In this document: positions 45,460 through 54,103 of the stretch, one piece after another
Position numbering within the stretch: the first letter of the stretch is position 1
How the letters are laid out: the number at the start of each line of letters is the position of its first letter
From: Neobacillus sp. PS2-9
GTDB taxonomy: Bacteria; Bacillota; Bacilli; Bacillales; Cytobacillaceae
Direction of reading: 5' to 3'
NCBI RefSeq assembly: GCF_030915525.1
Contig: NZ_CP133269.1
Span: forward strand, 3,073,001 to 3,137,000
Length of the DNA: 64,000 nt
Made by a program: the position numbers and the translations under genes
Notes under the pieces: model-generated
The model's input: only the letters and a program-made list of their open reading frames with translations
Told to the model about the DNA's origin: nothing
Databases searched by the model: none

Positions 45460-46119
45460 TTAATAAAATCCATTTTCTTCTAAAAAATTAGCAGTTATTC
45501 CTTTTCGACTCTTTTGCTTTGAATCATCTGTTAGGTTTGTTAAAAAATGACCTACATATTTACCGATCATATCGCACTCGAGGTTCACAATATCCCCAGA
45601 GCCCTTTAACCCTAGTACTGTTTCAGCTAATGTATGAGGGATTAATGATAAAGTAAAGCTGTCCTCTGTTACAGCAAAGACTGTTAAGCTTGTCCCATCT
45701 ACTGCAACCGATCCCTTTAATATGACATATCGCAGTAAATCGGGCTCTGCTTCAATTTCATAATAAACCGCATTCTCAAGCGCCTGTTTCCTTTTAATGA
45801 CCCCAGTCCCATCAATATGGCCAGAAACAAAGTGACCTCCAAATCTTCCCCCTGCAGCCATCGCTCTCTCTAAATTAACTTTTGAACCACGCCTTATTGT
45901 ATGTAAGCTCGTCGCTTTCACCGTTTCAGGCATGACATCAACGGTAAAATGCTTTCCGGAAAAAGAAGTGACGGTCAGACATACTCCGTTGACAGCAATA
46001 CTGTCACCAAGGTGAACATCTTCAATTATTCTTTTCGCTTCAATCGTAAGAACAAACGATTCACCCGTTCTTTGGATATTGGCAATGCTTCCTATTTCTT
46101 CAACGATTCCAGTAAACAT
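45460..46119 (-). CDS. ribE: Riboflavin synthase alpha subunit RibE
   Basis: A 219-residue trimeric synthase made of two lumazine-binding beta-barrels (about 1-95 and 98-190): MFTGIVEEIGSI at the N-terminus, SIAVNGVCLTV near 40, GGHFVSGHIDGTG near 95, VDGTSLTV near 140. It dismutates two lumazines to riboflavin. The last 25 residues (after LECDMIGKYVGHFL) are a Lys/Ser-rich extension. 15 bp after ribD. Confidence 0.95.
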   Translation of the reverse strand: MFTGIVEEIGSIANIQRTGESFVLTIEAKRIIEDVHLGDSIAVNGVCLTVTSFSGKHFTVDVMPETVKATSLHTIRRGSKVNLERAMAAGGRFGGHFVSGHIDGTGVIKRKQALENAVYYEIEAEPDLLRYVILKGSVAVDGTSLTVFAVTEDSFTLSLIPHTLAETVLGLKGSGDIVNLECDMIGKYVGHFLTNLTDDSKQKSRKGITANFLEENGFY

Positions 46120-46134
46120 ACTAGTTTCTTCTCC

Positions 46135-47217
46135 TTACATAGGTTCTGCAATGATTCTTATATCATTACCAATCCTATCCACTTGTTTAATGTTCAATGA
46201 AACGGCTTCAGCTATTTTTTCGATCCCATGGCCACCAAATAAAGTTGGCGCCGATTTTCCACCAATTAATTTTGGTGCAATATAGGTAATAATCTGTTGA
46301 AAAAATCGTTCCTCTAAAAAGCTGCCATGCACTTCTGCACCACCTTCAACAAAAAGTGAAGTCATACCCCTCTTTCCGAGAATACCGAGTAAATCCTTTA
46401 TACGTATGTGGTTCGTTTCCATTTTGATTATTTCAACGCCCCGTTCCATAAAAAGATGGATTTGCTCACGGGCTACATCATTCCCTGTCACAATCCAAGT
46501 CGGTGCTTGATGATCAGTAACAATCTTGGCATTGATTGGCGTTCTTAGGTGTGTGTCAAGAATAATTCGGATGGGATTTTTGCCACCAGAAGACATTCTT
46601 GTTGTTAACGATGGATTGTCCTTTAATACGGTATTAACACCAACTAATATCCCGTCATGCTGATGGCGAAACTGATGAACATCAGCTCTTGCTTGCTCAC
46701 CGGTAATCCACATACTCTCACCAGTTACCGTTGCCGTTTTCCCATCTAAACTTGCTGCCGATTTTAATGTGACATACGGTAGGCCTGTTTGAATGTTATA
46801 AAAAAAGACTTTATTCAGCTCACGAGCTTCCTCTTGGAGTAAACCAACCTCCACTTCAATTCCTGCCTTTTTGATTCGTTCAATTCCGGTTCCTGCTACT
46901 TGTGGATTTGGGTCAGTTGTTGCCACAAATACTTTCCTTACCCCAGTTCTAATCACTAAGTCACTGCAGGGCGGTGTTTTTCCATGATGACTACATGGCT
47001 CAAGTGTTACATACAAAGTAGCATCCTTGGCATTTTCACCTGCCATTTGAATGGCATGTACTTCTGCATGTGCTTCACCTGCTTTTAAATGGGCACCCAT
47101 TCCAATAATTTGGCCATCCTTCACCAGTACAGCACCTACCACAGGGTTTGGAGTAGTTTGACCTAGCGTTCCTTTGGCAAGATCTAAAGCTAGATTCATG
47201 TAAAATGTATCGTTCAT
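46135..47217 (-). CDS. ribD: Bifunctional pyrimidine deaminase/reductase RibD
   Basis: A 360-residue enzyme. Deaminase domain (about 1-145) with zinc site HAEVHAIQMAG near 49 and PCSHHGKTPPC near 73; reductase domain (about 147-360) with KSAASLDGKTAT near 155 and VEGGAEVHGSFL near 290. It carries out the second and third steps of the riboflavin pathway. First gene of the operon, behind the FMN riboswitch. Confidence 0.95.
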   Translation of the reverse strand: MNDTFYMNLALDLAKGTLGQTTPNPVVGAVLVKDGQIIGMGAHLKAGEAHAEVHAIQMAGENAKDATLYVTLEPCSHHGKTPPCSDLVIRTGVRKVFVATTDPNPQVAGTGIERIKKAGIEVEVGLLQEEARELNKVFFYNIQTGLPYVTLKSAASLDGKTATVTGESMWITGEQARADVHQFRHQHDGILVGVNTVLKDNPSLTTRMSSGGKNPIRIILDTHLRTPINAKIVTDHQAPTWIVTGNDVAREQIHLFMERGVEIIKMETNHIRIKDLLGILGKRGMTSLFVEGGAEVHGSFLEERFFQQIITYIAPKLIGGKSAPTLFGGHGIEKIAEAVSLNIKQVDRIGNDIRIIAEPM

Positions 47218-47242
47218 TATTTCTTCTCCTTTGAAAAGGATT

Positions 47243-47278
47243 AAAAAAGACCCTGAAGAAAATTAATTCTTCAGGGTC
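47243..47278 (-). terminator. Regulatory terminator of the FMN riboswitch
   Basis: GACCCTGAAGAA pairs perfectly with TTCTTCAGGGTC, followed by TTTTTT on the minus strand, between aptamer and ribD. Confidence 0.9.
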
Positions 47279-47345
47279 GTTAAAGACATTAGGAAATAAA
47301 AGCTTAAAAATAGGTACACTTCACCCTACCCATAAACCTCGTTTT

Positions 47346-47487
47346 TCCTTCTCCCATCCAGACTTTAACTGTCGGCCCTGGAGTTTCACCAGATCCACCG
47401 TTTATCCAAGCAGACAAACGGGTCACGGACTAAGAAGCATAGCTTCATCACCGCCGGTTAGGAATTTCACCTGACCCCGAAGGAATT
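47346..47487 (-). ncRNA. FMN riboswitch (RFN element)
   Basis: On the minus strand the classic boxes are present: CCTTCGGGGTCAGGTGAAAT, CCTAACCGGCGGT, AGTCCGTGACCC, GGTGGATCTGGTGAAACTCC, GGGCCGACAGT, TGGATGGGAGAAGG. It precedes ribD and, with the terminator at 47243, would lower rib transcription when FMN is plentiful. Confidence 0.96.
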
Positions 47488-47555
47488 ATTTAGATATATT
47501 AAATGTTATTATACTTCTTTTAAACAGTAAAGGAAAATGCCTTTGATATGTTCAA

Positions 47556-47582
47556 ACAAAAAAACGGCCGGAACTTGGCCGT
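47556..47582 (-). terminator. Rho-independent terminator
   Basis: ACGGCC / GGCCGT stem with a seven-base loop and T-run (minus strand), just after the stop of the GyrI-like gene. Confidence 0.8.
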
Positions 47583-47585
47583 TAC

Positions 47586-48056
47586 TTATTCCTTATAAGT
47601 CTTTACAGGTAAATAAATTTCAAAATGAAGATCTCCCGTTGCATTTTGATGTTTATGCTCTTCTTGATAAACTTCCAAACTTAATGCATGGTGATCCTGC
47701 TCGTATCCATATTCTTTCATCCAATTGAACAGTCGAAGGTATGTATTTTCTACTTCCTCTGGTGTTCCTTTATGGGTAGTGTATACATAATTTTTACTTG
47801 GAATCGTAAATCCAACCATTCCTTCTGGGATCGCGTCAAGTTTATCTACGGGTGTTGTGACGTAATAGGTAAACTCTGTTTCCCTGCTATGAAAAGGTGC
47901 AATGAGAACAGGCTCTTTTGACTGATAGGGTATTTCTTGCAATCGTGATTCCATTTTGTTAAAGAGACTCGGGATGGTGCTTACTTCTGCGTAAGTACCT
48001 GTCCACGAAATTCCCACAACCTTAATTTCTTCTTTTTCAATTACTTGGATTCCCAA
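47586..48056 (-). CDS. GyrI-like/AraC effector-binding domain protein
   Basis: A 156-residue stand-alone SOUL/GyrI-like small-molecule binding domain (AraC E-binding type): VIEKEEIKVVGISWTGTY at the start, IPSLFNKMESRL near 26, GMVGFTIPSKNYVYTTHKG near 80, YEQDHHALSLEVY near 117. Such domains bind lipophilic or cationic ligands; no DNA-binding part is attached. Single gene with its own terminator. Confidence 0.78.
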   Translation of the reverse strand: MGIQVIEKEEIKVVGISWTGTYAEVSTIPSLFNKMESRLQEIPYQSKEPVLIAPFHSRETEFTYYVTTPVDKLDAIPEGMVGFTIPSKNYVYTTHKGTPEEVENTYLRLFNWMKEYGYEQDHHALSLEVYQEEHKHQNATGDLHFEIYLPVKTYKE

Positions 48057-48159
48057 GCTAATCCCCCCTTTGTTCCATCATATTTCTATTATTCTAATAA
48101 TATCCCTTAAAGTCCTGCAAAAATATTTCGACTTCCTGTGTTATTTCTTATTTAAAAAA

Positions 48160-48342
48160 AGCTGTGTTAAAGAACAATGTTGATTTTTACACCCTGTTGA
48201 TTGGAGCAGAAGGCGCGAAGACTCCTGTGGGAGTACGTTTCAGGGGAGACCCCGCAGGCGTGAGCGCCGAGGAGGCTCGCCGAAACGCCCACGGAAAGCG
48301 AAGCGCCTGGAGCGGAAATCAACAGGCAAGTTTAACAAAGCC
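48160..48342 (-). repeat. MITE-like element, copy D (opposite orientation)
   Basis: About 183 bp, inverted relative to the other four copies. Terminal inverted repeats CCTGTTGATT and AATCAACAGG intact. Core is GGCGTGAGCGCC, one of the more diverged copies. Fills the gap between the GyrI-like and CBO0543-type genes. Confidence 0.85.
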
Positions 48343-48391
48343 ATTTTAGAAAAAAAAACAACCTTATAAAAGGATGTTTTGAGAAAACCAT

Positions 48392-48916
48392 TTATTTTAA
48401 AATACTTGATGAAATATCAAAAACATACCATAGTAAAGTTGCATAGAGGGCAGACAGAACCCAAGCTAAAAATGGTTTATAATAATGTATCGCTAGAACT
48501 GAAAACATAACGAAACTAAAAATGGCCGACCAACCTAAATTCCAACCATTCTTATGAACCAATGCCCCTAATTTTAAATCAACATATTCATTTAGCGTAT
48601 ATATAAAGGTCCAAAAAAGGATATTCACTAGTTTCCTCTTGAAAGACTTCGGCATATGACCGAGAAATATACTAATAGTAATAGGATACTTAATTAACAT
48701 AACCAGAAAGGCTATATGAGTGTGTTTAGCCCAACCTTTATCACTTCCTACAGGCACGTATTCCCACATACTATGCTTATAGAACAAATATTGGTAGACC
48801 AAATCACCTACCATTAAAAAGAGAAAGGTGGGATAATAAGCTTTCCAGTTTTTCCAATCTCCCCATTTGATTGCTGAAAAAATATATATGGCCCCGTATA
48901 TTACATTCAGATTCAC
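48392..48916 (-). CDS. CBO0543-type integral membrane protein, second copy
   Basis: A 174-residue five-helix protein with IKWGDWKNWKAYYPTFLFL near 16-34, paralogous to 35712. Start: GTG at 48916 with AAGGAG 7 nt upstream; the open frame continues to 48958, but those codons overlap the upstream gene's end and have no ribosome site. With this start both paralogues have identical length. It lies 32 bp after the beta-lactamase-fold gene and is probably co-transcribed with it. Confidence 0.77.
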   Translation of the reverse strand: MNLNVIYGAIYIFSAIKWGDWKNWKAYYPTFLFLMVGDLVYQYLFYKHSMWEYVPVGSDKGWAKHTHIAFLVMLIKYPITISIFLGHMPKSFKRKLVNILFWTFIYTLNEYVDLKLGALVHKNGWNLGWSAIFSFVMFSVLAIHYYKPFLAWVLSALYATLLWYVFDISSSILK

Positions 48917-48948
48917 CAGGATGCTCCTTCGCGCTCTTATTACACCTA

Positions 48949-50037
48949 TCATTTCCAATTAATTGTAAAATTATCAGTTCCAAATGGTGTGCGAAGATTC
49001 TTTGTTTCAAATTGAATAGCTACGAGCTGCTGATAGGGAGAGAACCTTCCAAAATACCCATTGTCATTAGAAGGGTTATACAAATTCCTATACAGTTTTC
49101 TTTCTAAAACGTCAGAATAAAAGGATCCTTTTTCAATAGGCATTGATATGCTGTCAATTTTTGCTCCTACTGTTATCGCCAGCTTTTTACTTCTTTCTTT
49201 CGCAATCAACTGATGATGATTGTTAACGATTGAGGCGATTTCTGCGATTACCTCTTGTGATTTTTCATAGGCAATCCCTCTTGTCGTAATCGCAAGCGTA
49301 TACGGTTCATCTGCAAAAACAATGGCCGCATCGTTGTATATTAAATTCATTGGAATCATTCCAACTTTATGAGCAACCTGCACATCCTTAATTCCCTGTG
49401 GAATGGTGGTGTTATAAACCGTATGTTCAAGGTAATGGACAAGATTTTTTCCATTGGCGCTTTGGTTTGCGTAACGATACAGTTCTCCTGTATATAGGGT
49501 TAAATCGTCAGCTGAGGTCGTATTCCTTCCACCTGGATAGGCATACTCAGCTCCGAGGCTTTTTAAAAATGAAACAAACTGATTGGGTCCCACCCGCTCT
49601 TTCAACATAATGAATGCAATATTATCACTATAAATCAACGCTTTTTCGACAAGTTCATCAATGGTATAGACTGAACCTACCTTGTCATTTTGGATGACAC
49701 CACTGCCGCCATAATAATGCCGGCTTTGATATGTTAATGTTTCGTTTAAGTTAATTTTCCCCTCATCTGCAAGCTTCATCACATATAAAGCTAACGGAAG
49801 CTTGATGGTACTTGCAGCTGGCACTTCCGTATTGCTATTTAATGAATAACCTTCATTTGTAACTAGATTTTGATAACGAAGGGTCACTTTTCCTTGGTAT
49901 GGCTTTATGTATTGGGCTAGATCTGCCTGAAGGGTATTAAATTCTTGGTTTTGATCAGCTTTTACTATTTGGACCAAGACCCCCTGTGAAATCAGTAAGA
50001 AATAGAGCACGAAAATAATTATTCTGTTTATTAACAC
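48949..50037 (-). CDS. Secreted class A beta-lactamase-fold serine hydrolase
   Basis: A 362-residue protein: signal peptide or anchor (1-27), then a beta-lactamase class A-like domain with SxxK as ASTIKLP near residue 80, SDN as YSDNIAF near 137, and the third motif reading HKVGM near 227 instead of KTG. The C-terminal extension (about 285-362) has no recognisable domain. The altered third motif makes true beta-lactamase activity uncertain; related proteins act as D,D-peptidases or unknown hydrolases. Confidence 0.82.
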   Translation of the reverse strand: MLINRIIIFVLYFLLISQGVLVQIVKADQNQEFNTLQADLAQYIKPYQGKVTLRYQNLVTNEGYSLNSNTEVPAASTIKLPLALYVMKLADEGKINLNETLTYQSRHYYGGSGVIQNDKVGSVYTIDELVEKALIYSDNIAFIMLKERVGPNQFVSFLKSLGAEYAYPGGRNTTSADDLTLYTGELYRYANQSANGKNLVHYLEHTVYNTTIPQGIKDVQVAHKVGMIPMNLIYNDAAIVFADEPYTLAITTRGIAYEKSQEVIAEIASIVNNHHQLIAKERSKKLAITVGAKIDSISMPIEKGSFYSDVLERKLYRNLYNPSNDNGYFGRFSPYQQLVAIQFETKNLRTPFGTDNFTINWK

Positions 50038-50133
50038 TATCCTTCCCTCCTAGTAACTAAGTACTAGTTTAATAGGAAAAAGAAGAAGATTTTGTCGAAA
50101 TTTGTAGATTATTTGAGTTTTTAGTATTATCTT

Positions 50134-50976
50134 TTATCGATTCAGTTTTTTAATAAAAATCTTCTCCCAAAGTTTCCATGGGATGAGATTTCTTAATAGG
50201 AGAGTTGTCCTCACTCCTTTTCCAATTGGATGCCTTAAACTAGACCCATCGTCTAAAGCAATACTGGCTATTTTCTCTGCTACATCCTTAGGGTTACCAA
50301 ACTGTCCTTCCCCTGAAGAAATGTAGTCCTCGATACTCTTCATATATTTATAATAGGGTGAATCTGTTTGTAGTGATTGTGTGGTAACTTGTTTACCGGA
50401 CGACCAGATATTGGTCTTATATGACCCTGGTTCAATTAACGTGACAGCGATCCCAAACGGTAATAACTCTAATCGTAAGCTTTCGCTCCAGCCTTCCAAC
50501 GCATGTTTGGAAGCAACATATGGTGATAGTCCTGGAAAGGCGATTTTCCCGCTTATGCTACTTACATTAATAATTTTCCCTTTCCCCTGACTTCTCATAA
50601 AAGGAAGAACAGTCTTGGTTACTGCTATGACGCCAAAGAAATTAGTATCGAATTGTTTTCGGTATTCCTCCATTGTAATTTCCTCAACAAACCCGGCCGC
50701 AGCATAGCCAGCATTGTTCACTAGAACATCTACCCGGCCTATGCTTTTAATCCGAGCAGCTAATTGTTCAATCGAAGCCTCAGAGGTAACATCAAGTTCA
50801 CATACAATCAAATTCGATTGTATTGTAAGTCTATTTGCTTCCTTTAGGAGCTCCCCGCTTCTTTCTTTATTTCTCATAGTAGCGATTACTTGAAAACCGG
50901 CTTTAGCCAGCTCTATTGTTGTTAATAGTCCAAAACCACTTGAAGCCCCAGTGACAATTGCAATTGGTTGATTCAT
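50134..50976 (-). CDS. SDR family oxidoreductase
   Basis: A 280-residue classical SDR: TGASSGFGLLT near 10 (cofactor), NNAGYAAAGFVEE near 88, catalytic YVASKHALEGW near 152, then LIEPGSYKTN. The C-terminal 45 residues are longer than in FabG-like enzymes, as in YqjQ/retinol-dehydrogenase-like SDRs. Single gene; substrate unknown. Confidence 0.88.
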   Translation of the reverse strand: MNQPIAIVTGASSGFGLLTTIELAKAGFQVIATMRNKERSGELLKEANRLTIQSNLIVCELDVTSEASIEQLAARIKSIGRVDVLVNNAGYAAAGFVEEITMEEYRKQFDTNFFGVIAVTKTVLPFMRSQGKGKIINVSSISGKIAFPGLSPYVASKHALEGWSESLRLELLPFGIAVTLIEPGSYKTNIWSSGKQVTTQSLQTDSPYYKYMKSIEDYISSGEGQFGNPKDVAEKIASIALDDGSSLRHPIGKGVRTTLLLRNLIPWKLWEKIFIKKLNR

Positions 50977-51018
50977 ATACCAATTCCTCCATAATTTTAC
51001 TATCTACATAATACCATG

Positions 51019-51051
51019 AAAAAAGGCCGTTCAGCTTTTATGAACGGCCTT
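51019..51051 (-). terminator. Rho-independent terminator of katA
   Basis: AAGGCCGTTCA / TGAACGGCCTT perfect stem with a seven-base loop and T-run on the minus strand. Confidence 0.9.
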
Positions 51052-51074
51052 ACTGGTTTAATAATCTTGCTGTT

Positions 51075-52535
51075 TTACTTCACTTCTTGTGGAATGGCTA
51101 AATTCAAGCCTTTAGCTATTCTCTCACCATACTCTGCATCTGCCTTATAAAAATGCTGAATTTGACGAAGTTTAATATCGTCTCTTTCAACTGGCTTCAT
51201 TGCGCCAACAATGGTTTCAATAAGTCGTGCTCTTTCCTCTTCGGACATTAAACGGTAAAGGTCACCAGCCTGCGTATAGTGATCATTTTGGTCATAGGCT
51301 ACCTGCTCGGCTACACCTGAAACCTGGAATGCAGTCTGTTTATGTTCTGGTGCTTCTTTTGGTCCACCATAGCTGTTTGGCTCATAGTAAACAGAGCCGC
51401 CTCCATTATTGTCAGAACGCATTGCACCATCACGTTGGTAGTTATTTACCTCTGCCTTAGGACGGTTAATTGGAAGTAAATTATGGTTTGGTCCTACACG
51501 ATAGCGATGAGCATCAGAATAAGCAAAAATGCGACCTTGAAGCATTTTATCCGGTGATGCTTCAATACCAGGAACCATTGTTCCAGGAGAGAATGTCGCC
51601 TGCTCTACTTCAGCAAAGTAGTTTTCAGGATTGCGATTTAGGACCATACGACCTACCTCAATTAGTGGATAATCCTTGTGTGACCATACTTTCGTCACAT
51701 CAAATGGATCAAAGCGGTACGTATCAGCATCTTCAAATGGCATGATTTGAACATGGAGTCTCCATGCAGGGAAGTCACCATTTTCAATGGCATTATATAA
51801 ATCCTCTGTATGATAATCCGGATGGTCACCTGCTAATTTTGCTGCCACATCAGGTGACATGTTTTTGACACCTTGTTCCGCTTTAAAATGATATTTTACC
51901 CAAACAGCTTCACCTTCTTGATTTACCCATTTGAAGGTATGGCTGCCGTATCCATTCATATGACGAAGTGTTGCTGGTAATCCACGATCACCCATTAAAT
52001 ACGTCACTTGGTGCAACGATTCTGGTGATAAGGACCAGAAATCCCAAACTGCATTTGGATTTTTCAAGTGAGTTTTAGGATCTCTTTTTTGCGTATGAAT
52101 AAAATCAGGAAATTTAATCGCATCACGAATAAAGAAGATAGGTGTATTGTTTCCTACTAAATCATAGTTTCCTTCTTCAGTGTAAAATTTCACAGCAAAA
52201 CCACGTGGGTCACGAACTGTATCAGCTGAGCCAAGTTCACCAGCTACAGTTGAGAATCGAATAAACATTGGAGTTTGTTTTCCCACACCATTGAACAATT
52301 TTGCCTTTGTGTATTTGGACATATCATTGGTCACTTCAAAATAGCCATGTGCTCCAGCTCCTTTTGCGTGAACCACACGCTCAGGTACTCGTTCACGGTT
52401 GAAGTGTGCTAATTTCTCAAGTAAATGTACATCTTGGAGTAATGTTGGGCCGCGTGAACCAGCAGTCATAGAATTTTGATTATCACCAACTGGTGCCCCA
52501 TTTCCTGTTGTTAAATGCTTGTTAATATTACTCAT
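51075..52535 (-). CDS. katA: Vegetative catalase KatA
   Basis: A 486-residue monofunctional haem catalase converting hydrogen peroxide to water and oxygen. Catalytic His region [16 protein letters not shown] near 60, [29 protein letters not shown] region near 95-120, Asn in [11 protein letters not shown] near 131, proximal Tyr region [14 protein letters not shown] near 337. Small-subunit clade length. The start follows GAGGTG. The upstream PerR palindrome indicates induction by peroxide. Confidence 0.96.
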   Translation of the reverse strand: MSNINKHLTTGNGAPVGDNQNSMTAGSRGPTLLQDVHLLEKLAHFNRERVPERVVHAKGAGAHGYFEVTNDMSKYTKAKLFNGVGKQTPMFIRFSTVAGELGSADTVRDPRGFAVKFYTEEGNYDLVGNNTPIFFIRDAIKFPDFIHTQKRDPKTHLKNPNAVWDFWSLSPESLHQVTYLMGDRGLPATLRHMNGYGSHTFKWVNQEGEAVWVKYHFKAEQGVKNMSPDVAAKLAGDHPDYHTEDLYNAIENGDFPAWRLHVQIMPFEDADTYRFDPFDVTKVWSHKDYPLIEVGRMVLNRNPENYFAEVEQATFSPGTMVPGIEASPDKMLQGRIFAYSDAHRYRVGPNHNLLPINRPKAEVNNYQRDGAMRSDNNGGGSVYYEPNSYGGPKEAPEHKQTAFQVSGVAEQVAYDQNDHYTQAGDLYRLMSEEERARLIETIVGAMKPVERDDIKLRQIQHFYKADAEYGERIAKGLNLAIPQEVK

Positions 52536-52572
52536 CTAATCACCTCGTAAACTATTTTTTAAACTTAACTAG

Positions 52573-52600
52573 ATTATAATATAAATCTTATTAAAATCAA
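52573..52600 (-). promoter_or_regulatory. Predicted sigma-A promoter of katA
   Basis: Minus strand: -35 TTGATT (52595-52600), 16-bp spacer, -10 TATAAT (52573-52578). The -35 box is the edge of the PerR palindrome, so PerR binding would occlude RNA polymerase. Confidence 0.7.
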
Positions 52601-52635
52601 TACTAATTTATAATAATTATAAATTAGTATTGATT
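52595..52635. promoter_or_regulatory. PerR box inside a 41-bp perfect palindrome
   Basis: The centre TTATAATAATTATAA (52608-52622) matches the PerR consensus TTATAATNATTATAA exactly. Symmetry continues without mismatch to 20 bp on each side of the central A at 52615 (outer arm AATCAATACTAATT). Confidence 0.92.
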
Positions 52636-52804
52636 ATCAATTAATTAACATGTACCCACTACTACATACGTATTAAAAATATAGGACGTTATGCCAAAAT
52701 TAAGAAATTACGTCCTAAAAATTTGTTTCAACTGTAAGGATTCATTTTTAATATAGAAAAAAATAGATTATACTGTAGGTAACGTTTATTATAGGAGGAT
52801 TTTT

Positions 52805-52999
52805 ATGAGTGAAATAAATCAAACAGAGGAAACAAAAAAGAAGGTCAGTTTACAAGAAGCGATGAAACAGCAGCTTTTAAATAAGAAAAATAAAGCGACT
52901 GCAGGGAATGCCTCATCAAATAACGCTAATGCTACGCAAAAAATGAAAAGTCAGCAATCCAAGAAAGTAAGTAACTCACGGAGAAAAATGGGTGTCTAA
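52805..52999 (+). CDS. Small hydrophilic hypothetical protein
   Basis: A 64-residue Lys/Gln/Asn/Ser-rich protein with a helical start (TKKKVSLQEAMKQQLLNKKN) and a basic disordered tail ending SRRKMGV. Ribosome site AGGAGG. Its stop overlaps the start of the ywbE gene by 8 nt, so the two are co-translated. Not recognised; the charge suggests RNA or ribosome binding, an inference only. Confidence 0.7.
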   Translation: MSEINQTEETKKKVSLQEAMKQQLLNKKNKATAGNASSNNANATQKMKSQQSKKVSNSRRKMGV

Positions 53000-53189
53000 C
53001 GGTCAAAACCGAAAGGATATTCATCCAGGATTGGCAGTTAAAATTGTCCTAAAGGCTAATCAAAGAAGCGGCAAACTAACTGCAGGTGTGGTTAAGGATA
53101 TTCTTACCAATTCAAGTTTTCATCCCCATGGGATTAAAGTCAGGCTAACAGATGGACAAGTTGGCAGAGTACAGGAAATATGTAAATGA
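52992..53189 (+). CDS. ywbE: YwbE family protein
   Basis: A 65-residue protein with the family pattern RKDIHPGLAVKIVLKANQRSG and GVVKDILTNSSFHPHGIKV, ending in a KOW-like DGQVGRVQEI. GTG start with GGAG upstream inside the previous gene. Such short beta-barrel proteins are widespread in Bacillaceae; the function is unknown, but the KOW-like fold suggests nucleic-acid contact. Confidence 0.85.
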   Translation: MSNGQNRKDIHPGLAVKIVLKANQRSGKLTAGVVKDILTNSSFHPHGIKVRLTDGQVGRVQEICK

Positions 53190-53197
53190 GATTTCAT

Positions 53198-53228
53198 AAG
53201 CTTTCGCCATGTTGGCGGAAGCTTTTTT
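53198..53228 (+). terminator. Rho-independent terminator
   Basis: AAGCTTTCGCC / GGCGGAAGCTT stem (one T/G pair) followed by TTTTTT, after ywbE. Confidence 0.85.
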
Positions 53229-53231
53229 CCA

Positions 53232-53263
53232 TAAAAAAAACAGACCCCGTTTTGGAGTCTGTT
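53232..53263 (-). terminator. Rho-independent terminator of the csp gene
   Basis: AACAGACTCC / GGGGTCTGTT stem with AAAAC loop and T-run on the minus strand. Confidence 0.85.
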
Positions 53264-53277
53264 CTATTGGTGGGTCA

Positions 53278-53478
53278 TTATGCTTTACGTACGTTAACCG
53301 CTTGTGGTCCACGTTGACCATTTTCAATTTCAAACGTAACCTCTTGACCTTCATCCAATGATTTGTATCCTTCGCCTTGAATTGCAGAGAAGTGTACAAA
53401 TACGTCCTCTCCACCTTCACGCTCAATGAATCCAAATCCTTTTTCGCTGTTAAACCATTTTACTTTACCATGTTCCAT
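53278..53478 (-). CDS. Cold shock protein (CspA/B family)
   Basis: A 66-residue CSD RNA chaperone: RNP1 KGFGFIE near 18, RNP2 VFVHFSAIQ near 33, ending [10 protein letters not shown]. Start: ATG at 53478 with AGGAGG upstream; an in-frame ATG at 53499 lacks a ribosome site. It binds single-stranded RNA/DNA and counteracts secondary structure. Monocistronic. Confidence 0.95.
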   Translation of the reverse strand: MEHGKVKWFNSEKGFGFIEREGGEDVFVHFSAIQGEGYKSLDEGQEVTFEIENGQRGPQAVNVRKA

Positions 53479-53633
53479 TTCTTTGTAGCCTCCTAGCATG
53501 TACCTTATACATGAAATTGCAATTTACTTGCTTGATTATTTTTACCCGCAAATTAAAACATTATACTCATATTTTCAAAAAAATTATTATATAACTTTTT
53601 ATGCCCTTCGTTTGAATGATGAAGGACAATATC

Positions 53634-53960
53634 CAAAACGGGCTATTCGGCTAGGTCAGGTAGAGAGGTCCTATGAACCCGAAATCTTGATTTTCAAGTT
53701 AAAAGGGTCGCGTAGCGGGGCCCTATGAGCCCGTTTTCTTAATTTTCAAGTTAAAAAGGTCGCGTAGAGAGGTCCTAAGAACCCGAAATCTTGATTTTCA
53801 AGTTAAAAAGGTCGCGTAGCGGGGCCCTATGAGCCCGTTTTCTTGATTTTCAAGTTAAAAAGGTCGCGTAGCGGGGTTCTATGAACCCGTTTTCTTGATT
53901 TTCAAGTTAAAAAGGTCACGTAGAGGGGCCCTATGAGCCCGTTTTCTTGATTCTTCCTTC
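53634..53960. repeat. Tandem array 2: six 52-bp units
   Basis: Units begin GGTC(G/A)(C/G)GTAG at 53654, 53706, 53758, 53810, 53862 and 53914. Each has a core ending CTATGARCCCG and an AT-rich spacer (TTGATTTTCAAGTTAAAAA). Units alternate between GAACCC and GAGCCC subtypes, giving a 104-bp higher-order period. The core is shared with array 3 (63139-63835) on the opposite strand. Located between csp and the HAD gene. Confidence 0.95.
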
Positions 53961-54103
53961 ACGGGTACTAGTCGCTCCCATTTATTCCTGTTCATTTTAT
54001 CTTCCATTTTGCTAAATAAAAATGTTTTTATCTTTCCGTTCCTTCAGAGAACCCATTTATAAATGGCTTTTGCAACTCCGTCCTCTTCGTTTGTTGAGGT
54101 AAT

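Noticed and set aside
53498..53728. 76-codon frame between csp and array 2
   Set aside because: Its second half is array sequence and it lacks a ribosome site.
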